Shown piece after piece: positions 16,403 through 27,042 of a DNA stretch of 51,787 bases. The number at the start of each line of letters is the position of its first letter. Within the stretch, counting starts at the first letter, position 1. Location of the stretch: the NCBI GenBank assembly GCA_009920665.1, contig RFZL01000014.1:1-51787 (forward strand). The letters run 5' to 3'. This DNA is from Alphaproteobacteria bacterium. Lineage in GTDB: Bacteria > Pseudomonadota > Alphaproteobacteria > Puniceispirillales > Puniceispirillaceae. The translations under genes were made by a program, and so were the position numbers. The notes under the pieces were generated by a model that was not told where the DNA came from, searched no databases, and was given only the letters and a program-made list of their open reading frames with translations.

Positions 16403-16699
16403 ATGTTTACCAAGATCTTTATCAGGACGTTCCCGTCCGCAGAAGAATGTGAACTATTTGAATCGATCTTACAAACGAAATGGCCCGACCTGCTGAAGGA
16501 CGCGCAGGGAGTGACCTTTCAGGCATTCCGCAACGCGCAGGCACCACATATATCGACCGTGATCTGGGAATTTCCCGATGAGGCCACGCAGCGCAAGATC
16601 GAGCAGCTCATCGAGGAGAACATCGTCCGCTTCACCAAGACGCTGTCACCGAAGACGCTGACCTTTTCTGGCGAACGGATCATGTATCTCAAAACCTGA
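16403..16699 (+). CDS. Hypothetical protein (98 aa)
   Basis: I do not recognise this protein. It is a soluble alpha/beta protein starting MFTKIFIRTFPSAEECELF, with central strand STVIWEFPDEATQRKI and ending ERIMYLKT. The beta-alpha-beta pattern and size resemble small dimeric alpha-beta barrel (ABM-like) domains, but I see no diagnostic residue. The SD GGAG lies 9 nt before the ATG. It ends 8 nt before the convergent coaD stop. It belongs to a short run of small accessory-looking genes at 14967-16699. Confidence 0.7.
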   Translation: MFTKIFIRTFPSAEECELFESILQTKWPDLLKDAQGVTFQAFRNAQAPHISTVIWEFPDEATQRKIEQLIEENIVRFTKTLSPKTLTFSGERIMYLKT

Positions 16700-16707
16700 A
16701 AATCACG

Positions 16708-17220
16708 TCAGTCGTTGGTGCTGGAAAGCTCTTTCAAGCGGCGCACAACACTGGCCGGAACAAAGCTTGAGATGTCACCACCATAGCGGTTCACTTCCTT
16801 CACAAATCGCGAAGCCACGAAATGCTGATGCTCGGCTGCCATCAGAAAGACCGTCTCAAGATCACCGTGTAACCTTTTGTTTATACTTGCCATTTGAAAC
16901 TCGATCTCGAAATCTGATACAGCACGCAATCCCCGTACGATAATCGAGGCGCCCTGATCATGCGCGAAATCCGTCAGCAAATTTGCAAAATTCAGAACAC
17001 GGACCGGCGTCGTGACCGTGCCATCTTCATTAAGCCGCCGGCATTCTGCGGCGACAAGTTCGGTGCGCTCCTCGACGCTCAGCAACGGGCCCTTGCCGGT
17101 ATTCGACGCCACCGCAACGATCAACTCGTCACCAAGTCGCGCCGCCCGCTCGATAATATCCATATGGCCAAATGTCAGCGGATCAAACGTGCCGGGGTAA
17201 ATGACGATACGCCGGCTCAT
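16708..17220 (-). CDS. coaD: Phosphopantetheine adenylyltransferase
   Basis: Catalyses the penultimate step of coenzyme A synthesis, transferring AMP from ATP to 4'-phosphopantetheine. The nucleotidyltransferase motif TFGH is at residues 16-19 ([14 protein letters not shown]), and the [13 protein letters not shown] segment near the C-terminus is typical of bacterial CoaD. At 170 aa the length is normal. Its ATG overlaps the gyrA TGA (ATGA), so it is translated from the gyrA message; gyrA-coaD linkage is common in alphaproteobacteria. Confidence 0.96.
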   Translation of the reverse strand: MSRRIVIYPGTFDPLTFGHMDIIERAARLGDELIVAVASNTGKGPLLSVEERTELVAAECRRLNEDGTVTTPVRVLNFANLLTDFAHDQGASIIVRGLRAVSDFEIEFQMASINKRLHGDLETVFLMAAEHQHFVASRFVKEVNRYGGDISSFVPASVVRRLKELSSTND

Positions 17221-19904
17221 TCTTCGTCCGCCGGTTGCGCCGGTTCCCCAACGGTATCATCATCTCCACCCCGCGCTGACCCGGTCATATCAGCGGCGAT
17301 GCCTTCATCCCCGCCACCATTTTCTTCGCTGGCACCATCATCCTCGCTGTCATCGGCATCGCGGATCAAGCCGGCTGACACCACCCGCTCATCCTCATCT
17401 CCGGACACGTCGAACAGCCTGACCCCCTGGGTCTTGCGGCCGGCGATGCGGATCGAATCGCCCTCACCGCCATGAACACGGATGCGGATGATCTGGCCAT
17501 GATTAGTGACCAGCATCAACTGGTCCTCCTCAACCACGGTAAAGCTGGCCATCACCCGCCCGTTGCGGGCGCTTGTCTCGATATTGGCGACCCCCTGCCC
17601 ACCACGGCCGGTGCGCCGGTAATCGGTTACAGGGGTGCGCTTGCCATAGCCGTTTTCGGTAACCGACAGAACAAATTCGCTGGATTCATCGGTGATGATC
17701 GACATCGACACCACCGAATCCTTGCCAAGAAGCTTGACCCCCCGCACGCCGGTGCTGTCTCGGCCGCGAAATACCCGCACTGCATCGACGGCAAAGCGGA
17801 TCGCCTTGCCATCACGCGTGGCCAGCAGCAGATCATCGCTCTCATTGCAGGGGGCGACCCCGACAAGCTCATCACCCTCGGCAAGCTTCATGGCAATTTT
17901 GCCATTGCGCTTGATATTGGTGAAATCGCTCAGCCTGTTGCGCCGGATGTTTCCGGCCGCGGTGGCGAACATGACATGCAGATCGTCCCAACTGTTGGCA
18001 TCATCCGGCATCGGCATGACAGTGTTGATCGTCTCGCCTGTCTCGATCGGCAACAGATTGACCATCGCCTTGCCAAGCGCCTGCGGCGCGGATTCGGGCA
18101 GGCGGTAACATTTCAGCTGATAGACCATACCGCTGGAGGTGAAGAACAGGATAGGGGTATGCGTATTGGCAACAAACAGCCGCGTGACGAAATCCTCATC
18201 GCGCGTTTTCATGCCGGCACGTCCCTTGCCGCCCCGCCGCTGTGCGCGATAGACAGATAACGGCACACGTTTGATATAGCCGCGATGGCTGACCGTCACC
18301 ACCATGTCTTCCTGCTGGATCAGGTCCTCGTCATCCTGGTCGACAAGCTGATCGGAGATTTCGGTGCGGCGCGGGTCGGCAAGACGTTCCCGTGCCGCCG
18401 CCAGCTCGCCAAGAATGACCTCGTTCACCCGGTCGGCAGATCCGAGGATGCCAAGGTAGTCCGCAATCCTGTCGGCAAGTTCGCGCGTCTCGTCGGCAAG
18501 TTTCTCACGCTCCATACCGGTCAGGCGCTGCAGGCGCAGCTCTAGAATAGCCCGAGCCTGCGCTTCTGACAGACGGTAGGCACCATCGACAACCTCATGT
18601 CCCGGGTCATCGATCAGCGTGATGAAAGCTTCCACCTCGGCCGCCGGCCAGGCGCGTTCGCATAGCTGATTGCGCGCGGTTTCGGTATCCGGCGCCCGCT
18701 TGATCAGTTCGATCACCTCATCGATCGAGGCCAGCGCCACCATCAGCCCGGCCAACAGATGCGCTCGCTCACGCGCCTTGCCAAGCTGGTAGACCGAGCG
18801 GCGTGTTACAACCTCGCGCCGGAACTCGCAGAACGCGGCAATGACCTCCTTCAGCCCCATCTGCTCGGGCCGCCCGCCATTCATCGCCAGCATGTTCACC
18901 GGAAAGCTGGTCTGTAGCCGCGTGTGCCGCCAGAGCTGGTTCAGCACCACATCGCCGGCCGCGTCACGCTTGATCTCGATGACAATGCGCATACCGGTAC
19001 GGTCGGATTCATCGCGAATGTCGGAAATGCCCTCGATGGTCTTCTCGCGGACAAGCTCACCAACCCGCTCCAGCAAGTGGGCCTTGTTCACCTGATAGGG
19101 AATTTCGTGAACGATAATGGTTTCGCGATCTCTCGCGTCGGTCACAACCTCGGCCCGCGCCCGCATGATCACCGAACCGCGTCCCGTATGATAGGCATCA
19201 CGGATGCCGGCCCGCCCCATGATCAGCGCCCCGGTCGGAAAATCGGGCCCGGGAACAATCTCGATCAATTCCTCGATCGTGATCGCCGGATTGCGGATAT
19301 AGGCCTCACAGGCGGCAATGACCTCGGCCGGATTATGCGGCGGTATATTTGTCGCCATGCCAACCGCGATGCCGTTCGCACCATTCACCAGCAGATTCGG
19401 ATATTCCGCTGGCAGAACCGTCGGCTCAAGCTGGGTCTCGTCATAATTCTCGGTGAAATCGACAGTTTGCTTGTCGATATCGCGAAGCAGACTTTCGGCA
19501 GCGCGCGCGAGGCGGGATTCGGTGTAGCGCATCGCGGCCGGCGGATCACCATCGACCGAACCGAAATTTCCCTGGCCGTCAACAAGCGGCAGGCGCATGG
19601 AGAAATCCTGCGCCATCCGCACCATCGCCTCATAGATCGAACTGTCGCCATGCGGATGGTAATTACCCATCACGTCACCGACGATGCGCGCCGATTTACG
19701 GGGCGGCTTCGACCAGTCGTAATTGCCTTCCATCATCGCGTACAGGATCCGCCGATGGACCGGCTTCAACCCGTCACGCACATCCGGCAGCGCCCGCGAT
19801 ACGATCACGCTCATGGCGTAGTCGAGATAGGATTTCCGCATTTCCTCGGAAATCGAAATGGTCGGATTCAAGGGGTCGGCAGGTGGCGTCGAGGTGTCAG
19901 TCAC
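17217..19904 (-). CDS. gyrA: DNA gyrase subunit A
   Basis: Breakage-reunion subunit of gyrase. The catalytic tyrosine is Tyr127 (AAMRYTES). The quinolone-resistance region reads [10 protein letters not shown], with Ser88 and Glu92 at the positions of E. coli Ser83 and Asp87, a wild-type, drug-sensitive-like pattern. The GyrA box QRRGGKG starts the C-terminal wrapping domain and separates gyrase from topoisomerase IV. The C-terminal tail is strongly acidic and Gly/Asp-rich. The start is GTG 19904, with GAAGAG upstream. The predicted promoter carries a perfect inverted repeat. coaD overlaps the 3' end. Confidence 0.97.
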   Translation of the reverse strand: MTDTSTPPADPLNPTISISEEMRKSYLDYAMSVIVSRALPDVRDGLKPVHRRILYAMMEGNYDWSKPPRKSARIVGDVMGNYHPHGDSSIYEAMVRMAQDFSMRLPLVDGQGNFGSVDGDPPAAMRYTESRLARAAESLLRDIDKQTVDFTENYDETQLEPTVLPAEYPNLLVNGANGIAVGMATNIPPHNPAEVIAACEAYIRNPAITIEELIEIVPGPDFPTGALIMGRAGIRDAYHTGRGSVIMRARAEVVTDARDRETIIVHEIPYQVNKAHLLERVGELVREKTIEGISDIRDESDRTGMRIVIEIKRDAAGDVVLNQLWRHTRLQTSFPVNMLAMNGGRPEQMGLKEVIAAFCEFRREVVTRRSVYQLGKARERAHLLAGLMVALASIDEVIELIKRAPDTETARNQLCERAWPAAEVEAFITLIDDPGHEVVDGAYRLSEAQARAILELRLQRLTGMEREKLADETRELADRIADYLGILGSADRVNEVILGELAAARERLADPRRTEISDQLVDQDDEDLIQQEDMVVTVSHRGYIKRVPLSVYRAQRRGGKGRAGMKTRDEDFVTRLFVANTHTPILFFTSSGMVYQLKCYRLPESAPQALGKAMVNLLPIETGETINTVMPMPDDANSWDDLHVMFATAAGNIRRNRLSDFTNIKRNGKIAMKLAEGDELVGVAPCNESDDLLLATRDGKAIRFAVDAVRVFRGRDSTGVRGVKLLGKDSVVSMSIITDESSEFVLSVTENGYGKRTPVTDYRRTGRGGQGVANIETSARNGRVMASFTVVEEDQLMLVTNHGQIIRIRVHGGEGDSIRIAGRKTQGVRLFDVSGDEDERVVSAGLIRDADDSEDDGASEENGGGDEGIAADMTGSARGGDDDTVGEPAQPADEE

Positions 19905-19964
19905 TGTCGTCTCTTCGGGCCGGTACGGCCATCATGGTCAGCAGACGGTCAACAACACCGCCAT

Positions 19965-20002
19965 CCACAAGATATATACCATATCTTGTGGTCACACCTC
20001 AA
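19965..20002 (-). promoter_or_regulatory. Predicted gyrA promoter with an 11-bp perfect inverted repeat
   Basis: On the minus strand TTGAGG (19997-20002) and TATATA (19973-19978) are 18 nt apart, a good sigma-70-like promoter for gyrA. CCACAAGATAT (19965-19975) and ATATCTTGTGG (19981-19991) form a perfect inverted repeat with a 5-nt centre that covers the -10 box and half the spacer. It could be an operator or a supercoiling-sensitive cruciform. The transcript would have a leader of about 60 nt. Confidence 0.6.
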
Positions 20003-20021
20003 AATATTGTTGATTTAAGAG

Positions 20022-20056
20022 GAAAAAAAGAAAACACCACCTTTTGCAAGGTGGTG
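20022..20056 (-). terminator. Intrinsic terminator of ssb
   Basis: On the minus strand CACCACCTT and AAGGTGGTG form a perfect 9-bp stem with a GCAA tetraloop, followed by TTTTCTTTTTTT. It lies 28 nt after the ssb stop and isolates ssb from the gyrA promoter. Confidence 0.92.
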
Positions 20057-20084
20057 CAATAATTTCATGATCTATTTAGCTGAT

Positions 20085-20603
20085 TTAGAACGGAATATCG
20101 TCATCCGGCGCATCACCGCCATGCATGGGAGGCGGGCTTGCCGGTGTCGAGGCTCCCGGGGCCTGCCCACCGGCCGGGGCGCCGCCGCCGCCACCGCCAT
20201 AACCACCGCCCATGGAATCACCGTAACCGCCGCCCGCGCCGCCACCTTCACCGCGCCCGCCAAGCAGTGTCAGTTCACCGCGGAAGCGCCCGAGAACAAC
20301 TTCGGTTGTATATTTCTCGACCCCCTGCTGGTCGGTCCATTTGCGGGTCTGGAGCTGACCTTCGACATAGACACTGGAACCCTTGCGGAGATATTGCTCG
20401 GCGATGCGGGCGAGGTTCTCGTTGAAGATGACCACACGATGCCATTCGGTCCGCTCGCGCGGCTCGCCACTCATCCGGTCCTTCCATTTTTCGGAGGTTG
20501 CAATCGACAGGTTCACGATCTTGTTGCCGTCCTGTGTATTCCTGATTTCGGGATCACGGCCCAGATTACCCAAAAGGATAACCTTGTTCACACTGCCTGC
20601 CAT
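20085..20603 (-). CDS. ssb: Single-stranded DNA-binding protein
   Basis: Homotetrameric SSB for replication, recombination and repair. The OB-fold covers about residues 1-110, starting [19 protein letters not shown], with ERTEWHRVV and [16 protein letters not shown] Gly-rich linker (about 118-150) follows, and the acidic tip ends DDDIPF at 167-172, the docking site for partner proteins. At 172 aa the length is normal. It is transcribed divergently from uvrA, a classic arrangement. I found no clear alphaproteobacterial LexA box (GTTC-N7-GTTC) in the 176-nt spacer. Confidence 0.97.
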   Translation of the reverse strand: MAGSVNKVILLGNLGRDPEIRNTQDGNKIVNLSIATSEKWKDRMSGEPRERTEWHRVVIFNENLARIAEQYLRKGSSVYVEGQLQTRKWTDQQGVEKYTTEVVLGRFRGELTLLGGRGEGGGAGGGYGDSMGGGYGGGGGGAPAGGQAPGASTPASPPPMHGGDAPDDDIPF

Positions 20604-20779
20604 GGCTGACCAACTCCTTCGCGCGCGGTTTTCGGGGGTTACTGATAAAAAGCATCGACGAGGGCTTTAGATTAGCCAGTCGGACGCATAAATGACAACA
20701 ACAATGATGACGATTTCGCCGCAGCCAGCCGTTCCGCTTTGGGGTGGTCCGGTCCGGTGGTGACGGGTATAGTCGCGCG

Positions 20780-23743
20780 ATGCCGAATGAAACCAAAAAG
20801 TCCCCTCCCGCCGCCGGCGCGCTGTTTGACAGCACGGTGGCAACAACCACCTCCAGCGATATCCATCCACCGGAAGACGGTGTGGCGGCAGCGCGGATCG
20901 AACCGCGTGTGATCTCGGTCCGCGGCGCGCGCGAGCATAATCTCGACGATGTCAGCATCGACCTGCCGCGTGACCGGCTTGTGGTGCTGACCGGCCTTTC
21001 GGGGTCCGGCAAGTCCTCGCTTGCCTTCGATACCATCTATGCCGAGGGACAGCGGCGTTATGTTGAGTCCCTGTCCGCGTATGCGCGGCAGTTTCTCGAA
21101 ATGATGCAGAAACCCGATGTGGACCTGATCGAGGGTCTGTCACCGGCAATTTCGATTGAACAGAAAACAACCTCGCGCAATCCGCGTTCAACCGTCGGGA
21201 CGGTGACCGAGATCTATGATTATATGCGGCTCCTGTGGGCGCGTATCGGCATCCCCTACTCGCCGGCGACGGGCCTGCCGATCCGCAGCCAGACGGTCAG
21301 CCAGATGGTCGACATCCTGCTGGCGATGGAAGAAGGCACGCGCCTGTATCTGCTGGCTCCCGTGGTGCGCGGCCGCAAGGGTGAATATCGCAGGGAACTT
21401 GCCGAATATCATCGCAAGGGGTTCAGCCGGGTCCGTATCGATGGCGAGATTTATGACCTCGATGATACACCGGAACTCGACAAGAAACGCAAGCATGATA
21501 TCGAGCTTGTCGTCGACCGGCTGGTCATCCGTGGCGACCCGGATGACCTCTCGACCCGCCTTGCGGATTCACTTGAGACGGCGCTGGCCCTGACGGACGG
21601 GCTGGCTTTCGCGGATCATGCCGACACTGGCGCGCGGACAGTGTTCTCGGCCAATTTTGCCTGTCCCGAATCGGGTTTCACGATTGACGAGATCGAACCT
21701 AGACTGTTTTCCTTCAATAACCCGTTCGGTGCCTGTCCGGCCTGTGACGGCCTTGGTGTCAGCAGCCATTTCGACGAACAGCTTGTCGTGCCGGACCACC
21801 GTCAGACGCTGCGTGGCGGTGCCATTGCGCCCTGGGCCAACAGCAGTTCCCGCTATTACATCCAGACACTGGACTCACTGGCGCGGCAGTTCGGCTTTTC
21901 GCTCGACATGCCATTCGGCGAGCTGGATGACGAGATCAAGTCACTGATCCTTCATGGATCGGGCAAGATTCCTGTCACCATGGAATTCGATGACGGCATG
22001 CGGTCCTACAAGACCAAACGTCCCTTTGAAGGATTGATGCCGAATTTGGCACGACGCTATCGCGAGACGGACTCCTCCTGGGTGCGTGAGGAGCTTGAGA
22101 AATTCCGCGCCAATCATCCCTGCGACGCCTGTGATGGCAAGCGGCTGAAGCCGGAGGCACTGGCGGTAAAGGTCGACCAGAGTGATATCTCCGACATTGC
22201 CCGCCTGTCGATCGGCGATGCGCGTGACTGGTTTGCCGGCCTCAGTGACAAGCTTCAGGGCCAGGAGTCGGAAATCGCCGCGCGGATCCTGAAGGAAATC
22301 AACGAGCGTCTAGGCTTTCTGGTCAATGTCGGTCTTGGCTATCTGTCGATGGCACGCAATTCCGGCACCCTGTCGGGCGGCGAATCCCAGCGGATCAGGC
22401 TGGCCTCGCAGATCGGGTCGGGCCTTACCGGCGTTCTCTATGTTCTTGACGAGCCGTCAATAGGTCTTCACCAGCGTGACAACGAACGGCTGCTGGCAAC
22501 GCTTGTGCGGCTGCGAGACCTTGGTAACACGGTTCTTGTGGTCGAACATGACGAGGATTCAATCCGCCTGGCCGACTATGTCATCGATATGGGGCCCGGC
22601 GCCGGTGTGCATGGCGGCAAGGTCGTCGCCGCAGGAACGCCCGACCAGATCATCGCCAGCCAGGCCTCGCTGACCGGCCAGTATCTGTCAGGCGTCAGGG
22701 ACATCAGCCTGCCGGCAAGCCGGCGCAAGTCACGCAAGGGCCGTTTCGTGCGGGTCGAGAACGCCACTGGCAACAATCTGCGCGACGTATCGGTTGATTT
22801 CCCTCTTGGTGTGCTGACATGTGTAACCGGTGTCTCAGGTGGCGGTAAATCAACGCTCGTTCTGGAGACATTATGGAAGGGTCTGGCCCGACGCCTGCAC
22901 AAGGCGCGCGAGATGCCGGCCCCGCACCGGGCGATCAACGGGGCCGAACTCCTCGACAAGGTGGTCGATATCGACCAGTCACCGATTGGCCGCACACCGC
23001 GCTCGAACCCGGCCACCTATACAGGTGCCTTCACCCCGATACGCGAATGGTTTGCCGGCTTGCCCGAGGCGAAGGCGCGTGGCTACGCGCCGGGACGTTT
23101 CTCGTTCAATGTTAAAGGTGGTCGCTGCGAGGCCTGTCAGGGTGACGGTCTGATCAAGATCGAGATGCACTTCCTTCCCGATGTCTATGTCACCTGCGAT
23201 TCCTGCAAGGGACGTCGCTATAACCGGGAGACGCTGGAGATCACATTCCGTGGGAAGTCCATCGCAGATATCCTTGAAATGACTGTGGAAGAAGGTGTCG
23301 AATTCTTCAAGGCGGTGCCGTCAATCCGGGAAAAGCTGGAAACCATGTTCCGGGTCGGCCTTGGCTATGTCCGCATCGGTCAGCAGGCCACGACGCTATC
23401 CGGCGGCGAGGCACAGCGTGTCAAGCTGTCGAAGGAACTGTCACGGCGGGCGACCGGGCGCACCATCTATATCCTCGATGAGCCGACAACCGGCCTGCAT
23501 TTCCATGATATCGCCAAGCTTCTGGAGGTGTTGCAGGAACTTGTCGACCAGGGCAATACGGTGATTGTGATCGAGCATAATATGGATGTGATCAAGACCG
23601 CCGACTGGATTATCGATCTTGGTCCGGAGGGTGGTGACGGTGGCGGCATGATTGTCGCCGAGGGCACACCCGAACAGGTTGCCAAGGTCAAGGCATCGCA
23701 TACGGGTGCCTATCTGGCGCGCATGCTGCCGACAAAGGGGTGA
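20780..23743 (+). CDS. uvrA: UvrABC excinuclease subunit A
   Basis: Damage-recognition ATPase of nucleotide excision repair. It has two ABC modules: the first Walker A GLSGSGKS at 72-79 and signature [15 protein letters not shown] in the first half, then GVSGGGKS and [13 protein letters not shown] in the second. Zinc-binding segments are visible (GACPACDG, and the CEACQGDG...CDSCKGRR pair). The first zinc site has only one Cys in CPESGF, as in several alphaproteobacterial UvrA proteins. About 45 residues precede the usual start, so the N-terminus may be overestimated. ATG 20780 is used; the frame opens at GTG 20744. Its stop abuts trmFO. Confidence 0.96.
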   Translation: MPNETKKSPPAAGALFDSTVATTTSSDIHPPEDGVAAARIEPRVISVRGAREHNLDDVSIDLPRDRLVVLTGLSGSGKSSLAFDTIYAEGQRRYVESLSAYARQFLEMMQKPDVDLIEGLSPAISIEQKTTSRNPRSTVGTVTEIYDYMRLLWARIGIPYSPATGLPIRSQTVSQMVDILLAMEEGTRLYLLAPVVRGRKGEYRRELAEYHRKGFSRVRIDGEIYDLDDTPELDKKRKHDIELVVDRLVIRGDPDDLSTRLADSLETALALTDGLAFADHADTGARTVFSANFACPESGFTIDEIEPRLFSFNNPFGACPACDGLGVSSHFDEQLVVPDHRQTLRGGAIAPWANSSSRYYIQTLDSLARQFGFSLDMPFGELDDEIKSLILHGSGKIPVTMEFDDGMRSYKTKRPFEGLMPNLARRYRETDSSWVREELEKFRANHPCDACDGKRLKPEALAVKVDQSDISDIARLSIGDARDWFAGLSDKLQGQESEIAARILKEINERLGFLVNVGLGYLSMARNSGTLSGGESQRIRLASQIGSGLTGVLYVLDEPSIGLHQRDNERLLATLVRLRDLGNTVLVVEHDEDSIRLADYVIDMGPGAGVHGGKVVAAGTPDQIIASQASLTGQYLSGVRDISLPASRRKSRKGRFVRVENATGNNLRDVSVDFPLGVLTCVTGVSGGGKSTLVLETLWKGLARRLHKAREMPAPHRAINGAELLDKVVDIDQSPIGRTPRSNPATYTGAFTPIREWFAGLPEAKARGYAPGRFSFNVKGGRCEACQGDGLIKIEMHFLPDVYVTCDSCKGRRYNRETLEITFRGKSIADILEMTVEEGVEFFKAVPSIREKLETMFRVGLGYVRIGQQATTLSGGEAQRVKLSKELSRRATGRTIYILDEPTTGLHFHDIAKLLEVLQELVDQGNTVIVIEHNMDVIKTADWIIDLGPEGGDGGGMIVAEGTPEQVAKVKASHTGAYLARMLPTKG

Positions 23744-23745
23744 TC

Positions 23746-25122
23746 ATGCCGCATACTGACAGCGACAGACCGGTTGTTCATATCATTGGCGGCGGGCTTG
23801 CCGGCAGCGAGGCGGCCTTTCAGGTCGCGCAGCGCGGCATCCGCGTCGTTCTTCACGAAATGCGGCCGGTGCGCAAGACCGATGCTCACCATACTGACAA
23901 CCTCGCCGAGCTTGTCTGTTCCAACAGCTTCCGCTCCGATGATGCCGAGGCGAATGCTGTGGGTGTGCTTCACGCCGAGATGCGGATAATGGGCTCGGTG
24001 ATCATGAGCGCCGCTGATGAACACAAGGTGCCGGCGGGTGGGGCGCTGGCGGTTGATCGGGAAGGCTTTTCCACCGGTGTGCAGGCGCGTCTCGCCGACC
24101 ATCCGCTGATCGAACTGGCGCGCGAGGAAGTGACCGACATTCCCGATGACTGGGACAATGTCATCATCGCGACCGGCCCCCTCACCTCGCCGCCATTGGC
24201 ACAGATGGTGCGCACGCTTGGCGGCGAGGACGATCTTGCTTTCTTCGACGCCATCGCGCCAATCGTGCATTTCGACAGCATCGACATGGATGTGGCCTGG
24301 TTCCAGTCGCGCTATGACAAGGCAACCGATGGCGGTGATGGCAAGGATTACATCAACTGCCCGATGGACAAGGCACAATATGAAGGCTTCATCGACGCGC
24401 TGCTCACCGGCGAGAAGATGAGCTTTCGCGAATGGGAGGAGACCACCCCCTATTTCGAAGGCTGCATGCCGATCGAGGTCATGGCCTCTCGCGGGGCGGA
24501 AACACTGCGTTTTGGCCCGATGAAGCCGGTTGGTCTCACCAACGCGCATGATGGCAGCCGCCCATATGCGGTGATCCAGCTCCGTCAGGACAACGCCCTT
24601 GGCACACTGTACAACATGGTCGGTTTCCAGACGAAATTGAAATATGCCGAACAGGTGCGCGTGTTCCAGACCATTCCGGCACTGGAAAATGCGCAGTTCG
24701 CGCGTCTTGGCGGGCTGCACCGCAACACCTTCATCAATTCACCGCGTCTGCTGGATGGCCAGTTGCGAATGAAGGCCCGGCCGTCACTGCGTTTCGCCGG
24801 CCAGATCACCGGCGTCGAGGGCTATGTCGAATCCGCTGCCATTGGCCTGATGGCCGGGATTATGGCGGCCTCGCAGGCCACCGGCGCGCACTGGACACCG
24901 CCACCTGTCGATACGGCGCATGGCGCCCTGCTGGCCCATATCACGGGCGGGGCCGATGCTGACACTTTTCAGCCGATGAATGTGAATTTCGGCCTGTTTC
25001 CGCCGATTGATGGCGCTGCGAGTGGTGGCAAGCGCAAGCTTCGTGGCCGTGACCGCAAAACTGCCTATGCCAGCCGGGCGCTTGCTTCCTTCAGAGGCTG
25101 GGCGATGGTGAAGGCCGCGTAA
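23746..25122 (+). CDS. trmFO: tRNA (uracil-54-C5)-methyltransferase, folate- and FAD-dependent
   Basis: Methylates U54 of tRNA to ribothymidine using 5,10-methylene-tetrahydrofolate and FADH2. The N-terminal dinucleotide-binding motif [10 protein letters not shown] starts at residue 15. The segments [24 protein letters not shown] and CMPIEVMA are typical of TrmFO (the small GidA paralogue). The last two contain or neighbour the catalytic-cysteine regions. ATG 23746 is chosen for the AAAGGGG just upstream; GTG 23740 overlaps the uvrA stop and is also possible. Its 3' end overlaps the convergent squalene synthase-like gene by 32 nt. Confidence 0.94.
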   Translation: MPHTDSDRPVVHIIGGGLAGSEAAFQVAQRGIRVVLHEMRPVRKTDAHHTDNLAELVCSNSFRSDDAEANAVGVLHAEMRIMGSVIMSAADEHKVPAGGALAVDREGFSTGVQARLADHPLIELAREEVTDIPDDWDNVIIATGPLTSPPLAQMVRTLGGEDDLAFFDAIAPIVHFDSIDMDVAWFQSRYDKATDGGDGKDYINCPMDKAQYEGFIDALLTGEKMSFREWEETTPYFEGCMPIEVMASRGAETLRFGPMKPVGLTNAHDGSRPYAVIQLRQDNALGTLYNMVGFQTKLKYAEQVRVFQTIPALENAQFARLGGLHRNTFINSPRLLDGQLRMKARPSLRFAGQITGVEGYVESAAIGLMAGIMAASQATGAHWTPPPVDTAHGALLAHITGGADADTFQPMNVNFGLFPPIDGAASGGKRKLRGRDRKTAYASRALASFRGWAMVKAA

Positions 25123-25708
25123 CACCAAGCCGCCAGCCAAGCATCCGCCACACCAACAGCGCGTCATCGTCCCGGTATTGGCCGGAGCCGCGATAGCGCG
25201 CCACCTGCCCGGCCATCCAGATCCAATACAGACGGTACCTGCGCAGCACGGCCAGACTATCGTCATCAAGCCGTGATGCCTCCGCACCCTCATGAAGGGA
25301 CATGCCGACCAGCCCTGCGGCATGTCTTGCCGGCTCCATCCCCGCCAGCATCACGAACAGCTTCTGCCAACAGGCCCCGGCCGAGATCGTGTTGTCCGCC
25401 AGCCGGTCCTGCCAGATCGCCAGCTGTGTCAGCAATTCGTCCTGATCGATGTGAGCGGATTCAAGATGCACCAGCAACCGGCGCATCAGCGGCACATTCT
25501 CGTCACGCCCGGCCTCGATGGCCTCGGCCCACCATTGCAGCCGGATCGCGGCCAGCATCGGTTCAGACGCCACACGCACCGAATTTTCCGCTTCCAGCGC
25601 GAGGCACAGCCTGTCTGCCAGCAGCGCCCGCATGTCTGCAGGGCTGAAAAGAAGGCACAGTGCCAGATCCCTGTCACTGTCACGAAGCGCCGCCCAGCTT
25701 CCCGACAT
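25091..25708 (-). CDS. Squalene/phytoene synthase-like protein
   Basis: All-helical protein of the trans-isoprenyl synthase HH fold. [13 protein letters not shown] (about 55-67) matches the family region near the first aspartate-rich motif, but a DxxxD-type pair is not intact: only AIEAGRDEN is present. No second Asp-rich motif is visible. At 205 aa it is shorter than true synthases (about 280 aa or more). It resembles the NDUFAF6-type relatives that sit near Sec genes in alphaproteobacteria and may lack prenyl synthase activity. The start overlaps the Mth938-like stop (TGATG). Confidence 0.72.
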   Translation of the reverse strand: MSGSWAALRDSDRDLALCLLFSPADMRALLADRLCLALEAENSVRVASEPMLAAIRLQWWAEAIEAGRDENVPLMRRLLVHLESAHIDQDELLTQLAIWQDRLADNTISAGACWQKLFVMLAGMEPARHAAGLVGMSLHEGAEASRLDDDSLAVLRRYRLYWIWMAGQVARYRGSGQYRDDDALLVWRMLGWRLGVTRPSPSPSL

Positions 25709-26088
25709 CAGATGGCTACAAGTGCGGCGGCGGCGGCGCGGCCCTCGCTCATCAACACGTTCCAGGTGCGGCAGGCCGCCGGCGTGGACAGCAATTCAAA
25801 AGCCACCCCATGGCCGCGTAGTGCCGCACCAAGCTCGCTGAAGGGATGCTGCGGTGCCGCGCCCGCGCCGAGAACCAGCAATGGTGCCACAGGGTCGCCA
25901 AGCAATGGTAGCAGATCCGCCGCTGTCAGACTGTCGAGGTCAGATGGCGGCGTCCAGGCACTGGTCAGCCGTGGTAGCAGAAACAGACAACCGCTGTGGC
26001 GGTTGCCGGACACACGAAACCCGCCATCACCATAGCCGTGAATGAGCTGGAGATCGCTTCCCTCGCCAAAACTCTTGATATCAACCAT
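25708..26088 (-). CDS. Mth938-like domain protein (NDUFAF3-related)
   Basis: A 126-aa single-domain protein of the DUF498/Mth938 fold; the human relative NDUFAF3 is a complex I assembly factor. The LLVLGAGAAPQHP stretch and the final TPAACRTWNVLMSEGRAAAAAL are diagnostic. It lies between secF and the squalene synthase-like gene, whose human relative NDUFAF6 is also a complex I assembly factor. The adjacency hints at a shared role, but this is inference. It starts 7 nt after the secF stop and overlaps the next gene by 1 nt. Confidence 0.87.
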   Translation of the reverse strand: MVDIKSFGEGSDLQLIHGYGDGGFRVSGNRHSGCLFLLPRLTSAWTPPSDLDSLTAADLLPLLGDPVAPLLVLGAGAAPQHPFSELGAALRGHGVAFELLSTPAACRTWNVLMSEGRAAAAALVAI

Positions 26089-26095
26089 GCGCCGG

Positions 26096-27031
26096 TCAGA
26101 CGTCCTCGGTCACCGCGCCGGGATCATCATCCTCATCAAGATGCCGCTTCAGATCGAATGAAGCCAACATGCCGACAGCGACAAAGATCGATGAATAGGT
26201 GCCGATCAGGACACCCCACATCATGGCAAGCGCGAAATCACGTAGCACCGCACCGCCGAACAGGACAATCGCCAGCAGGGCCAGCAGGGTGGTCACCGAT
26301 GTCATCACCGTCCGCGACAAGGTTTCGTTCAGCGACATATTCAGGATTTCGCGCTGTTCGAAGGATTTGTAGCGGCGCAAATTCTCGCGCACCCGGTCAA
26401 ACACCACCACGGTGTCATTGATCGAATAGCCGGCGATTGTCAGGATCGCTGCCACTGTTGCCAGATTGAACTCGAAGGATGTCAGGGCGAATAACCCTAT
26501 AGTTGACAGCACGTCATGCGCCAGCGCCAGAATGGCGGCGATTGAGAACTGCCATTCAAAGCGGAACCAGATATACACCATGATGGCCAGCAAGGCGCAG
26601 ACAACGGCCAGAATGCCCTTCTCGGCCAACTCCGCTCCGACCGTCGGGCCGACAAATTCTGTCCGGCGGATGTCATAGCCGCTGCCAAGCGCGTCGGTGA
26701 TGGCCCTGATCGCCGCGATCTGCGCCGCCTCGTCACCTTCCTGGCGCTGCACGCGCACCAGAACATCGGTTTCACTGCCGAAACCCTGGATGCTGATATC
26801 GCCAAGGCCGAGTTGATCGAGATCGGACCGGATACCGCCAATATCGGCCGGGCCATCGGCGTGACGTGCCTCGATCAGGATACCGCCGCGAAAATCGATC
26901 CCGAGATTCAGGCCGACCAGTGCGAACAGGGCCACCGAAGCGGCGACAAGCAGGGCCGAGAAGATGATGGCCGGCTTGCGAAGACGAAGGAAATCGAGGC
27001 TGGTTTCGCTGGGAACTAGTTTCAAACGCAT
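26096..27031 (-). CDS. secF: Protein translocase subunit SecF
   Basis: RND-like membrane subunit that works with SecD to use the proton motive force in late stages of Sec export. Six membrane helices are visible. The first periplasmic domain follows NLGIDFRGG (about 48), and the conserved core has YIWFRFEW, LAHDVLSTIGL and AGYSINDTVVVFDRVREN. At 311 aa it has normal length. It starts 11 nt after the secD stop and precedes the Mth938-like gene by 7 nt. Confidence 0.96.
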   Translation of the reverse strand: MRLKLVPSETSLDFLRLRKPAIIFSALLVAASVALFALVGLNLGIDFRGGILIEARHADGPADIGGIRSDLDQLGLGDISIQGFGSETDVLVRVQRQEGDEAAQIAAIRAITDALGSGYDIRRTEFVGPTVGAELAEKGILAVVCALLAIMVYIWFRFEWQFSIAAILALAHDVLSTIGLFALTSFEFNLATVAAILTIAGYSINDTVVVFDRVRENLRRYKSFEQREILNMSLNETLSRTVMTSVTTLLALLAIVLFGGAVLRDFALAMMWGVLIGTYSSIFVAVGMLASFDLKRHLDEDDDPGAVTEDV

Positions 27032-27042
27032 TTCTCGTCTCC

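Noticed and set aside
20604-20779. LexA/SOS box between ssb and uvrA
   Set aside because: I looked for GTTC-N7-GTTC and GAAC-N7-GAAC. The nearest match (GTTC-N7-GGGT near 20727) has mismatches in the second half-site.
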